64,000 bases of DNA from Cunninghamia lanceolata. Taxonomy: Eukaryota; Streptophyta; Pinopsida; Cupressales; Cupressaceae. Below the pieces are notes generated by a model. The model saw only the letters and a program-made list of their open reading frames with translations. It did no database searches and was not told the origin of the DNA. Of this stretch, positions 1 to 9,540 are shown in pieces (position 1 is the stretch's first letter; each line of letters starts with the position of its first letter). Both the position numbers and the translations under genes were made by a program. The stretch spans positions 6,782,501 through 6,846,500 of the forward strand of contig BSBN01000293.1 of NCBI GenBank assembly GCA_027924645.1. Direction: 5' to 3'.

Positions 1-540
1 CTGCAAATTGGTGACTTCAGTAAGGTTTTTCTTGGTAATAATGAATCTTGTGATATTGTTGGCAAAGGGGATATTTCATTAAAACTGAAAAATAGAAATA
101 GTTGGTTGTTACGTGATATTAGATATGTTACCCAGCTCAAACAAAATGTAATTTCAGCTAGACAATTGGGTTCTCAAGGTTGTGGAATTTGTTTTTTATC
201 CAATAGATGGAAAGTTAAAAAGGGGGCCTTGGTAATTGCAAGAGGAAGCAAATTAGGCACCTTGTATGTAATAGAGAGTCATGCTGAGGTGAGAGTTTTT
301 CATTCTACTTTAGATTTGCCATTGTGTGAAATCTGGGCTGCCCAAAAAAGAGTTTTGAATCAATTAGATGCTGAAACTGATTCTGTTATTACTGATTTTC
401 TTAGTATGTTGGAATTTGATAGTGAAAGTTTTGGGGATCGGTTAGATGATGCCAAAGAACCTAAGGTAGATAAAATTGATGGTGATCATGAGGTTGGAGA
501 GTTTGATTTGATAGTTCAAGATGAGGAAAAGCCTGAGTAG
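1..540 (+). pseudogene. Ty1/copia Pol fragment (protease-distal / pre-integrase region), 5' end outside window
   Basis: An open frame (frame 1) runs from the window edge to a TAG at 538-540. The first ~80 codons read as the stretch of copia polyproteins between protease and the GAG-pre-integrase domain: motifs such as DIVGKGDISL, WLLRDIRYV, KQNVISARQLG and LGTLYVI are typical of TNT1-like elements. The usual pre-integrase histidines (LWHRRLGH type) are not seen. From about position 300 the product becomes unusually acidic (many D/E to the stop), which I do not recognise as copia. The same frame continues past the stop, interrupted only by point nonsense codons, into the SKIP-like segment. The copia assignment rests on family motifs; the idea that this frame was once a fusion is inference. 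Confidence 0.7.
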
Positions 541-597
541 GATTTCGAAGATGGAGAAAACCAAGAAAAAATATTTGAGTTTCAAGTTAATTAGATT

Positions 598-1380
598 ACA
601 AATGAGTAGGAATTGAGAGCCCTTGCACAGAGAGATAGGATGGAGCGAAGTGGTGCCATTGCTTCTATTGCTGCTGGTGTTGTTGGTGACAAAAGTATTG
701 GTGTTATTTCTAGTAAAACTAGTGAAGGACCCTCATTGAAGGAGGTAGTAGAGCTTGATCAGGATAGATAAATTAAGGAAAGTAAAGAGGAAAGAGAAGA
801 GCGGCTTAAGAGGGAAGCTATGAGGGAAGAGAGAAGGAAGGAGAGGGAGAGGGAGAGGGAGAGGGAGAGGGAGAGGGAGAGATGGTTTGAGGCAAAAGAT
901 GGTCATCTTTCGAAGAAAAGCAAGATTATGAGGGATAGGGACTGACATGTCAGTAAGAAGATTGCTCTTGGAATGGCCAACATAGGAAGAAATGCTACAA
1001 ATGGTGGCAAAGTTATGTATAATCAAAGGCTCTTCAACCAAGAGAAGGGGATGGAGTCTAGTTTTACAACGGATGATCAATACAATATCTATGACAAGGG
1101 TCTGTTTACAGTGCATAATACTCTCTCTACTTTGTATAGACCGAAGAAGGATGCAGATTATGAAATGTATGGAGGGGCAGATGAGCAGCTTGATAAGGTA
1201 CTTAAGACTGATCGATTTAGGCTTGATAAAGGATTTATTGATGCTTCTGAGAAAGGTGGGTCTAGGAATAGGCCTATGGAGTTTGAGAAGGATGCAGAGG
1301 ATGCAGATCCATTTGGTTTGGATCAGTTCTTGACAAAGGTGAAGAAAGGGAAGAAAGCAATGGGCAAAATTTTGCAATAG
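598..1380 (+). pseudogene. SKIP: SKIP/SNW1 C-terminal fragment carried in a copia element
   Basis: Frame 1 matches the C-terminal half of plant SKIP, the SNW-domain protein that acts in spliceosomes and as a transcription co-regulator. In order: ELRALAQRDRMERSGA (about 610-660), a charged stretch with a (GAGAGG)n tract at 841-885 coding for repeated RE, KKSKIMRDRD (913-942), then VMYNQRLFNQEKGM, TTDDQYNIYDKGLFT, TLSTLYRPKKD, EQLDKV, and a tail with DPFGLDQFL..VKKGKK. The N-terminal SNW core is absent, so under half of the roughly 600-residue protein remains. In-frame stops occur at 592 (just upstream), 607, 769 and 943, with no frameshift. The stop at 943 fits CGA to TGA and that at 607 fits CAG to TAG. 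No intron-like interruption is visible. It lies between copia coding sequence and the element's 3' LTR. It is non-functional as it stands. Confidence 0.85.
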
Positions 1381-1544
1381 AAAGGTGTTGCAATTGATAG
1401 GGAAGCTTGGAAAAGACTTATACAGAGTGTCCTTGAATATATTTTACAGATGTTAAAGTCTTGCAAAGCGGGTTGTTTTCAAAGTCATGATAGGAATGGA
1501 AATACAAGGGATATCATTGTTCATAGCAGCAACTGTTGAGTTTC

Positions 1545-1555
1545 AATTGGGAGAT
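1545..1555 (+). other. Polypurine-like tract before copia 3' LTR
   Basis: The short sequence aattgggagat sits directly before the TGTTG start of the LTR. Copia elements of plants commonly end their internal region with a tract of the form TTGGGAGAT. Confidence 0.65.
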
Positions 1556-1812
1556 TGTTGAATGTGAAACCCAACAGTCACTTTATTTTTCCCTCCAATA
1601 ACTCTTGACTCTTCACATTCTAGATAATGTTGTAATGTTTGTTTATAACAAGCATGTTGTTGTATGTAATATATCTGAGACAGTGAACAATATATTGCCT
1701 TTCTTGAGAGTGGATGTAGGATTTATGGTGAACCACTGTATAAATTTGTGTTCTATTTTTATTTTTTGAATCTTTTATTCTATTTTTTTTATCTTCCATT
1801 TATTGTTTAACA
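1556..1812 (+). mobile_element. Ty1/copia 3' LTR (~257 bp)
   Basis: It begins TGTTGAATGTGA and ends TTGTTTAACA, giving the TG..CA ends and near-inverted TGTTGAA/TTTAACA termini of copia LTRs. The U5-like part at about 1708-1770 carries the family-typical 'gagtggatgtagg ... gtgaaccactgtata' followed by 'tttgtgttct'. A polypurine-like tract precedes it. The 5' LTR would lie upstream of the window, so a target duplication cannot be checked. A copia LTR directly after the SKIP segment makes it likely that the SKIP sequence was part of the element when it moved. Confidence 0.75.
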
Positions 1813-3719
1813 AACCATCATGAGAAATTTGCTTGATAGGTAGGGTTGACCACAAATTTAGGCCCTGGATGCCTCATCCCATTACTAGCTACTACTTACC
1901 AAAGGACCATTTTGGTGATAAGGATATACCTCCAATAAGGGAAAATTATTCAAATCCAAACCCTGCATTTCTCACCTACAAAACTAATTTCTTAAAATTA
2001 AGTTTTCCTTTATTCTTCATCTGCAGCAAAAGATTAGTCACAAGCTCTAATGTAACTTGGGTTTCTGTGACTTACAATGGTGTCATGTTGTATTTCAAAA
2101 GTGCAATGATAATAGCCTTGAACACTTAGTTTTAATATATGTTTAGTTTCCTTCCTCCCAAGGCCTAGATTTCATGGTCGTATTGTTATATTAGGTATTT
2201 TCATTGTAAAATAAAAAATAAAAATATGACGTGTCTTAGTATTTGAACAACTTAAAATGGATAACTGTCATTAAATATTTTTTTGCCAAGTAGGATCAAC
2301 CATAAAATTTATATCCAAACTCAATAGTCTAGCCATTTATGCCTAGCAATTTCATTCATACTTTTGACAATTTTCTTCATGCACTTTTGATTCCACAATT
2401 TGATATTAGTTTGAGATTTTTAAGTTTTCACCTATATTAAATTCAAGATATTTTCGAGGGACTTTTTTATTGAAAACACTTAATGAGTCAAAGATTTACT
2501 AGTTAATGCATTGTAATTTTAACATTGGTTGAAATAAAACTGATAACATAAACATATATGCACATGTCTAGTCAAATTGTTAAAGTAGTTGATAGACAAA
2601 AGGAAGGTCATTGCTTCAAATATTAGTATTAAACTTTTGCACATTGTTTATGTGAGAATCATATATTAATCATGAAATAATAGAGTACATAATAGAAGGT
2701 TTACAATAGAAAGTAGCCTACTAAGGATAGGCAACAACACTAGGAGGGGGAGATGGATCGTCATACCAACTACCCATCTAATAAAAAATATCCTACTAAG
2801 CACAAACAACAAAACTAGGAGGGGGAGATGGATCATCCTACAGAGTAAGTGCCCAAATAGACAACTATTAGAAAAGAGAATCAAGGATCTCCTAGCCCAT
2901 CCTAAGCATCTTGCACAACAAGAAACACCAATACTCGCTAGCCTAGTCATAGAGGCACAACAAAAGCATTGTGACCACCCTACATCATCCAAAAGATTTT
3001 TTCACTTGAGGAAGGAGTCCAAACCCTACCATTAAGGAAGATGTGAGAAAAATGATTCTATTTGTGTGAATAGATCTATTGATGAAGAATGGATGGTGGC
3101 AATCTCTAGATAGTGCCACCAGGTGAAACTCTTCTCATGGTAAAAGGAGCACTCTCCTATTGGTTAAGAGGAGATCATTTTGAATATGAGATATTTGGCT
3201 CAACAAACTAATAAAAAACTTTGGAAAATAGAGTTGTAATGATAAGAAATTTTCATGTACTAAATAATTTTAGATAAAAAATTATATGGACTAGAAAAGC
3301 ATATTTTCTCTCCTTGTGTGATGAAAAAATGTTTCATTGAGTCTTGATGAGAGTGCACTATTTGATGCAACCACATACATTTATAACAATGACGAATATA
3401 GTAATGGTTCACAAGAAGAGAGTTTTAAATTCAAATTGTCAACACCAATTGTCTATAGTGTGGCTTCAATAATGAGGAGTATAAGATCATTGGATGTTGA
3501 TGATGAAAATGTAAGGACTATAAAGTGATATTGTGTGTTAGGGATTAGTAACATTGATGTGTAATTTATGGGTGGGCAAAGGGTTCATCAAGAGTGCACT
3601 TACTACTATAAGTAAAGTATACCCTCAAGATTCTTAATAGACTAAATTGTAGTTGTGTGCAATTGTTGAATTTATCAATTAATTAGTTCTACCATGGGAC
3701 AAAAACATCTTAACATAGG
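1813..3719. other. Intergenic, no gene recognised; one short duplicated motif
   Basis: No coding sequence is supported. A ~50-bp motif containing 'taggagggggagatggatc' occurs twice, at about 2708-2760 and 2790-2835, offset by 75 bp, as a degenerate tandem pair. A 63-codon open frame at 3337-3528 has no recognisable motif and is not called as a gene. Confidence 0.5.
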
Positions 3720-3736
3720 TTCATATTCAATTAGTT
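3720..3736. repeat. Target site duplication of LINE copy A (3'-side copy)
   Basis: The 17-bp sequence TTCATATTCAATTAGTT is repeated exactly at 6254-6270. The two copies flank the LINE fragment 3737-6253. Confidence 0.9.
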
Positions 3737-3955
3737 TTTGATTAAAGGGGTAGAATGGGTTTTGAAGGGGCCCAAAACCCTACAACTAGATGCTACCCCA
3801 AGGATTAAACATGGAAGGATTGTAGCCAAACAACAAAAAACATAACTAACAACAAAAAGGCCTAGATATAAAAGCTATAAAAGATACTATTATCAAACAT
3901 ACTATAGCCCACCGTATGCCCATCCACCCAGTACCCATCAATAGGGTCACATACT

Positions 3956-5110
3956 TTAAAGAGTTTCTATAGAAACGAGTTCCTGTTTATAAAATTCTTC
4001 ATGAAGTTTGGAAAAGCCTAGAAGTTCATCCTTCTCCTCTTGGAAAGACTTCTTTTTGCTTCCTTTGTTCATAGAGCTCAGGCCCCCTTGATCATTACTT
4101 TTATCTTGTTTACCTTTGTTACCTATTTTCTGCAGCTTACCCTCAGCATCCTTCTCTTCTTCCATCCCAGCCTTGTGTTCTTCCTTCAACTCCTTGAGCT
4201 TCTCAGTGAGGATTCTTATACCTTCTGAACTATTTCATATGGTGCATTTGCTGATTTACAACATTCTTTCTAGATTGTTCTTAATATCTTTCATATCATC
4301 TTCCACCTTGCTCAAGCAAATGTCATGTTCTTGGCTATGAGACACCAAATCCTTCTCTAGTTAGTTAACCTTCGGGATGGCTTCCCAACACATTTCAATT
4401 TCCTCGTCCATTCTATCATCAATATCAACACCCCTCCCCCTCCTTTGCTGAATAAAATTTAGTCATATGTTGATCCTATTTATCTCAATGAAAAAACTAT
4501 TTAATTGGCCTATGTTGGCTATCAACAGCTTCCCTCACCATGCCTAAAGCATCAGATAGCTCCTCCCTATTCGAAGCTAAAGACTAAAGGAAATAAAAGT
4601 TCTTAGGGACCTTTCTACAAGGGTCAAGGATATGAGGAAATTGAATGCCAATCCTAGGGTCTTTAGTCATCGTGCCCTTGACCTGTTCCTCTTTAGGGTT
4701 TTCAGCCATCCCCGTTTTCAACTTCAAATTGTGAACTTTCTTACCTTTCTCACTAGTGTTATGCTTCTTAGGGACCTTAATATCATCTTGGTTCTACTTA
4801 CCCTTCTTCTTATCTTTCTTCTATTTACCCCCTTCTCCTTCGTGTACTCTTCATCAACAACTCCCCAAAAGGCAAAGCCCATGTACCAAGAGTCCTCTTT
4901 TCTACTATGTTTGGTCAAAGTTCTCTTCTCACAAGTCATTTTTCTCTTTTTAGTCATTTCCTCCTCTACCTCAGAAGAATGTGGAGTGGAGAGAACCTTT
5001 ACAGAGACCTCATGCCCCACCCAATCTGGGTCCTCATCATCTTCCCTAGTTTCACCATCTATTGAGGCAGAGTAGTCCACGATGGGAACTTTTCCTTTTT
5101 TTCTTAGCAC
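3956..5110 (-). pseudogene. ORF3 C-terminal acidic and coiled-coil region (copy A), broken
   Basis: Several minus-strand open pieces continue the ORF3 unit: 5110-4724 (starts KKGKVPIVDYS, then acidic EDDEDPDW, then very basic), about 4420-4250 (helical, KVEDDMKDIKNNLERML), and 4189-3956 (E/K-rich, KEEHKAGMEEEKDAEGKL). The VDYSAS..GETREDDED stretch corresponds in position and character to LIDYSETASDESTQGDE and FIDYSESGSDESTRGED in copies B and C. The last part looks like a coiled coil by composition. It is fragmented by stops, so the original frame is uncertain. Confidence 0.5.
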
Positions 5111-5119
5111 TCCCCTTCA

Positions 5120-5791
5120 TCTCCACACTAGGTACCATGGTTTTGATGTTCTCTGTGATGAGAAAAATTAATCCTTTATGCATAATAGGTAACCTAGGGT
5201 TTCTTTGGTTTTCTTTTATTGCAAATTCCATGGAGGATAAAAGGTAAAAAGGAAAAGAAACTACATTCGATACCTGAAATGGTTTAGAAGCATGAAATGA
5301 TAACTATAAACTATTGTGAACCTACCTTCTAGGATAATGTAGCGCATGATGACCTCTGCCACTTCACCCCAATTAGGCTTGATAGACTTCCTCTTGTAAC
5401 CTCCTGATTTGAACTTAACCAATAGATTCCTCTTGTTGCCTTTGAAGAAGGCTTTTAACACTTCTTGTCCTGCTTTATGGTCCCTAAAGAATTCCCTCCC
5501 CTCCATAGACAGGCCGGTAATCCTAGCTATGAAGTCCTCTATTATCTCAGTTTCGACCCCATAGGCTTTTACTTTTCTCCCCCACCACCCTTTTGCAAAC
5601 ATATTTGTAGCAATTGGGTCCAACCCATGCAATTTTTCCATTAGGGGAACAAGCTCCCCATCCTGCATGATTTTCCACAGATGCGGCTGCCTATAGACCC
5701 CATTGTAGGAGCAAGACTCAATTCTATTTCTATCACCTCCCATATTCGTCCCTCTTTGATTGTCTCTTTCAAAAAACTCCATATTTTGCAC
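5120..5791 (-). pseudogene. LINE-associated ORF3, globular domain (copy A)
   Basis: The open frame 5791-5261 encodes 176 residues and homology continues after a frameshift to about 5120. Motifs: GELVPLMEKLHGLDP (residues 45-59), MFAKGWWG (64-71), YGVETEIIEDFIARITGLS (77-95), WGEVAEVIMRYIILEGRF (141-158) and YHFMLLNHFR (164-173), then ISFPFYLLSSMEFAI in the shifted frame. Each has a counterpart, in the same order, in LINE copy C at 62033-62560. I do not recognise a named function. The pattern 'G....v...I...tGls..G' recalls the general layout of poorly characterised plant transposon proteins, but I cannot name the family. It starts ~200 bp after the RNase H remnant on the same strand. Confidence 0.7.
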
Positions 5792-5984
5792 AAGACAAGG
5801 GACTTTCCCAATTTTATCTAGAAGGGTCTTCTACCCACTTAGAAAGTGCGTGTGCATCTACAGAGTTATCATTAGATCAACTCTCGGAAATAATTCTGAA
5901 GTTATCATAATTTCCTTCATTAATCACGATGGATTTTTCCTTACTTATTATATCAAAAATCTTTTACCATAGTTTGATGTCATG

Positions 5985-6245
5985 GGATATCACTCCCTTG
6001 TTGGCTATTATGTCAGCCAACCCATTTCCTTCTCAAAATATATGGGAAATTAAAGAATTTTCAAAAGAATTTATCAAGTGAATAGAATCCTTTATTAACA
6101 TTTAGATGGTCTAACTTGGGGCTTGGATTTCCTTTAGACAATTTATGATGTTGAGTGAGTCCCCCTCAATCTAGACCTTCTTATATCCTTTCTCATAGGC
6201 AAGCCTTATGCTATTGTAGGCTGCCGCAACTTGAAGACGTAGTGA
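5985..6245 (-). pseudogene. LINE ORF2 remnant: RNase H domain (copy A)
   Basis: On the minus strand the translation gives LQVAAAYNSIRLAYEKGYKKV, a stop, then IEGDSLNIINCLKEIQAPS and, further on, EGNGLADIIANKGV. These are the helix, the catalytic-Asp strand (EGDS) and the C-terminal GN.LAD motif of the plant RNase H type found at the end of L1-clade LINE ORF2. Stops at V*IEGD and S*TI, and one before EGNG, mark decay. The upstream RT and endonuclease are missing because the insertion is 5'-truncated. Confidence 0.8.
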
Positions 6246-6253
6246 TTTAGACC

Positions 6254-6270
6254 TTCATATTCAATTAGTT
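6254..6270. repeat. Target site duplication of LINE copy A (5'-side copy)
   Basis: Exact 17-bp repeat of 3720-3736. Confidence 0.9.
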
Positions 6271-6394
6271 ACAAGAGGCAACTATACAAATTGTAATTAA
6301 AATGGCATGCGATATAATCATACATTAGTCACAAGGGATCACTACAAACAAAGTAAAACTAAATATTGATGATGTGGATAGTGTTGGGTCCTGA

Positions 6395-7490
6395 AACTAC
6401 AACTCACATTCCTAGAGGGATCAACTCACCTCAAGGCTTGGGACTTGTTGTCTTGAGGGTGAATCAAACTACTCATTAACAAAATGTGATTGGTTAAAGG
6501 CCAGTTGTTGAGAGTGGGTATGCTCTTTTTCACTTTTGTCTTAGCTAAACCCAAGAGGGTATTCTTAAAGGTAACCTTAGTAGGGTTTTAAACAAATTAA
6601 GATGAAACATGACTGAAATAAAAACTATACCCAATGTACATTTGACCCCTATATTTGTCACTATGTCAAGACTAACTAGCTACTTCTAAGACCTCTAATT
6701 AAGTTTAAACTACACCTTGCATATTCACCAATAGATGACAACACTTTTATAATCTCCATGAATAAATCTACCTAACATTTCATACACAAAATGCAAGGTG
6801 TATACTTGCAAGAACATGATTCTTTGATGATTTGGACACCTAAGGTCACTTATGATTATTCCCTAGTTTGCAAAAATAAATCATGAACAACATGTGAAAG
6901 CCTAATCTACTCCTACAACTAACAAGAACAAAGGATTAATTAAAAAGAGAGTGCTTGGCCTCTCACCAATTGAACTGTTGCCTACTCATGTAGGCAATAG
7001 ATTCATGAGCTATAAGGAAGAGGAAGATACATCTAGCAAAGTATCAAGAGAACTATATGTGCATATACATACAAATCAATTATTCATTCCATGTAATGGA
7101 CATACTTAAGAATGTAGAACCGAATTGTAATAACCCATATACAACAAAGGAGAGACCATTAATAGTGACTTGCAATACATTAGAAGTTATTGAACACATT
7201 ATTCAAATGTTAATTACAATCCCACTAGCAAATGTTGTGAGATAAAATACATAACTATGATTATGTATTCCCATGAATCATTACAAACTGCTATGGAGAC
7301 ATTCATTACATGAAAATGTTCATTAAAAAATTCTTCCTATCAATTACAAGATGCATTCTCACCCCTTATAGACTAGATGAACCTTTCTTAATGCTCTAGA
7401 GTCACCTTGAAGCACTTACAACCAAGAAAATTGGATCAACAACTAACCCTTTGAATGAATCACAAACTTGTATTTATAGCATTCACATTT
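6395..7490 (+). repeat. Dispersed repeat R1, copy 1
   Basis: It starts at 'ctcacattcctagag' (6402) and ends near 'cacaaacttgtatttatag' (about 7461-7479). Collinear diverged matches lie at 26920-27995 and 53165-53995. Shared landmarks in order: 'ggttaaaggc', 'gagtgggtatgct', 'cttagctaaac', 'aattaagatg', 'gacccctatattt', 'ctactcctacaactaacaag', 'cctctcacca'. No ORF or transposase motif is visible. It is probably a non-coding part of an LTR element or a non-autonomous repeat. Confidence 0.7.
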
Positions 7491-8640
7491 TCATGCTATA
7501 GATCACTTGTGGGAATTTGATGCACAACTAGATTTCAATGCCATGAATGAAAAATATTCCCCAGCTAGAATGGATGACTTGGAAATCATGTAGAAGTAAC
7601 GGGTAGCTAGAAACCATCAATCACATTCATGGTGACCAAGTCGTCCTTTCATCCATTGTTGAAAATTACATTTGGAATCATGTCCACAAGACTAAATAAT
7701 GTTGTTTGAATAGGAAAATGCTTTTGAGAAGTTGTAGGAGTTGAAATAGATCATTAATGGCAATCTGGGAGGTTGTTTGAGTGTTTTAAGGAGTTGTACA
7801 AGAGTTTGGACAAAATGTATAAATTTAATGCAGGATGATATTTTAAGAAAAAAATATGGATGGAACAAGGAAGACCTATAAGATGAGAAAGTTTTGGAAG
7901 GGAAGGATGCATGAAAATGAGATGGAACATGATATAGCAACTTCTAAGGAAAGATAGAAGAACTGAATGTAGAAGAATCTTATGGAATAAGACAAGGGAA
8001 TTAGATATGGAGATTTTGAAAGATATCTAATAATGTATCGGGTTCCTGCAAAGATGGAACGAGTGATCTGGAAGCAGAAAGGGAAATTAGAAAACTATAC
8101 AAAACAAGGTGCAAGGTGAAGCATACATCCTATAGTCTAGTAAGAGTTTGGAAAGGGGAGTGAAGGTGAATATGTTTAGAAGGAAGGAGAAGTTTCATGA
8201 GTGGGTCTCAACAAAGACTATAAGAAATCATGGTTGTACTAGATGTGAGATTAAAAGGAAGAAATGGATTCAAGATCAGGTAACAAAGTAGAATTTTACA
8301 AAAGAGGGAAATGGGCAAGATGAAAAGGACTTGCAGGAACTTAACATAGAAGTGGAAGATGAAATCGGATGTGGGAAGAATGTTATACATCTAATCAGAA
8401 AGGGAAACTCCATAGAAACAAAATGAAAGTAAAAGGAAGGAAAAGGCAAGAAAGTGAGATAGGACAAGATCACAAGAATAGTGAAGGATGGGAGGTCTAG
8501 AATCTAGTAAAAAAATAGCAAAGAAAGAAAATGAAAAGGATGAAAGATGCAAAGAGTAAAAAGAAGTTTGTGGGGATTTTGTGGTGAACCGAATGGAAAG
8601 AAAATAGAATACATACAATATTTCATTGAAAATTCACATT
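7491..8640. other. No gene; purine-rich plus strand
   Basis: From about 7840 to 8600 the plus strand is strongly purine-biased (long runs of gaag/ggaa/aaag), so the minus strand gives long spurious S/F/L-rich open frames. No domain, signal or conserved motif supports coding. Confidence 0.5.
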
Positions 8641-8779
8641 TGGTAGTGGAGGTGTAGAGATTCACTCTTCATTTTCTTTTCAAATTGGGATTTTCCTATC
8701 AAGCATTGGGTATTTTCATAGTCATCACTTTGTTCCTCACTGCATTTGGTTGTGACTAGCTTATAAAGTAGTTTTGAAA

Positions 8780-9540
8780 TCAAGGCCATACATAAAGATT
8801 TCACAATGTTTAAACATTGTTAGACCTGAAAAGTTTAAAACATTGTGCTATTGACATCTTGTTCTAGATCATCACCTAGCAGGTCCCATCTACTAAGAGC
8901 TCAATGCAAGATCGATATTCTAGTGGAGCCATTGATTTCTAGATATAAAGATTCCATGTGGCTTCACAATGCAAGTTATAAATGATGTCATCTCAGACAA
9001 CTTTATAACATTGCACCCTTCACTAGAGCAAGTGAATCAGCAAGTACTGGGCCCCATTTCTTAGCTAATGAGTGAATAAGATGGTAGGTTTGAATGTGAG
9101 TGCAACTACCATTTGGTGGCATTTCACAATGTTTGAAGCTAGAACAACTAAAAACTCAAAAACATTGTGCCATTGGTTGGAATCATGTGAATTAGAAAGC
9201 TTTGTGGGCCCAAGTTTTTAGTCAAAGCATAAATAAAATGAAGGCACATTGTGGAAGACACACGACAACACCGTGCGACATTTGGTTCAAATGATAGGCC
9301 TAACACATCTTTTCTATTATGTGATTGGTTCGGTATCACCAAGATAGAATTGGTGCACCCCATTCTCTTGACAAGATATAATAGAGTTTGAGCTGTCGAT
9401 CATGACCAAAATATCTAACGGTTCATGCAAGTTATTAATGTTGTCACTCTAATAGCTATATAACATTGCACTATTTGATGATCTAGATGAGTTAGCTTGT
9501 CAGTAAGCCTTGTGATTGAATCAACAAAGAATTCTCTAAT
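8780..9540 (+). repeat. Degenerate local direct duplication
   Basis: A segment with 'tttcacaatgttt ... aaaacattgtgc.attg' at about 8799-8855 recurs at about 9121-9175. A segment with 'gcaagttat.aatg.tgtca ... ataacattgcac' at 8965-9010 recurs at 9427-9472. The two halves are heavily diverged. No coding sequence is recognised. Confidence 0.5.

Larger units (their letters stand above)
3737..6253 (-). mobile_element. LINE copy A, 5'-truncated, minus strand, with downstream ORF3
   Basis: Read on the minus strand from 6253, the insert starts inside the RNase H domain, continues through an additional ORF (ORF3), and ends near 3737 with a short A-rich tail (..TTAATCAAA). About 40 bases before the tail is a GGGTTTTGGGCCCCTT element, which resembles GGGTTCGGCCCCTTG in the other two LINE copies of this window. 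Exact 17-bp target duplications flank it (3720-3736, 6254-6270), showing insertion by target-primed reverse transcription as one unit. Truncation at the 5' end is usual for LINEs. Reading frames are broken by several stops and frameshifts, so the copy is dead. Confidence 0.88.

Noticed and set aside
733..1377. 214-codon minus-strand open frame
   Set aside because: It is the antisense of the purine-rich SKIP segment; its S/L/P-rich low-complexity product has no motif, while the plus strand matches SKIP.
3337..3528. 63-codon open frame as a small gene
   Set aside because: No motif, no homologous second copy in the window, and no promoter evidence.
7692..8618. Several minus-strand S/F/L-rich open frames
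   Set aside because: Caused by a purine-rich plus strand; low complexity, no conserved motifs, mutually overlapping frames.
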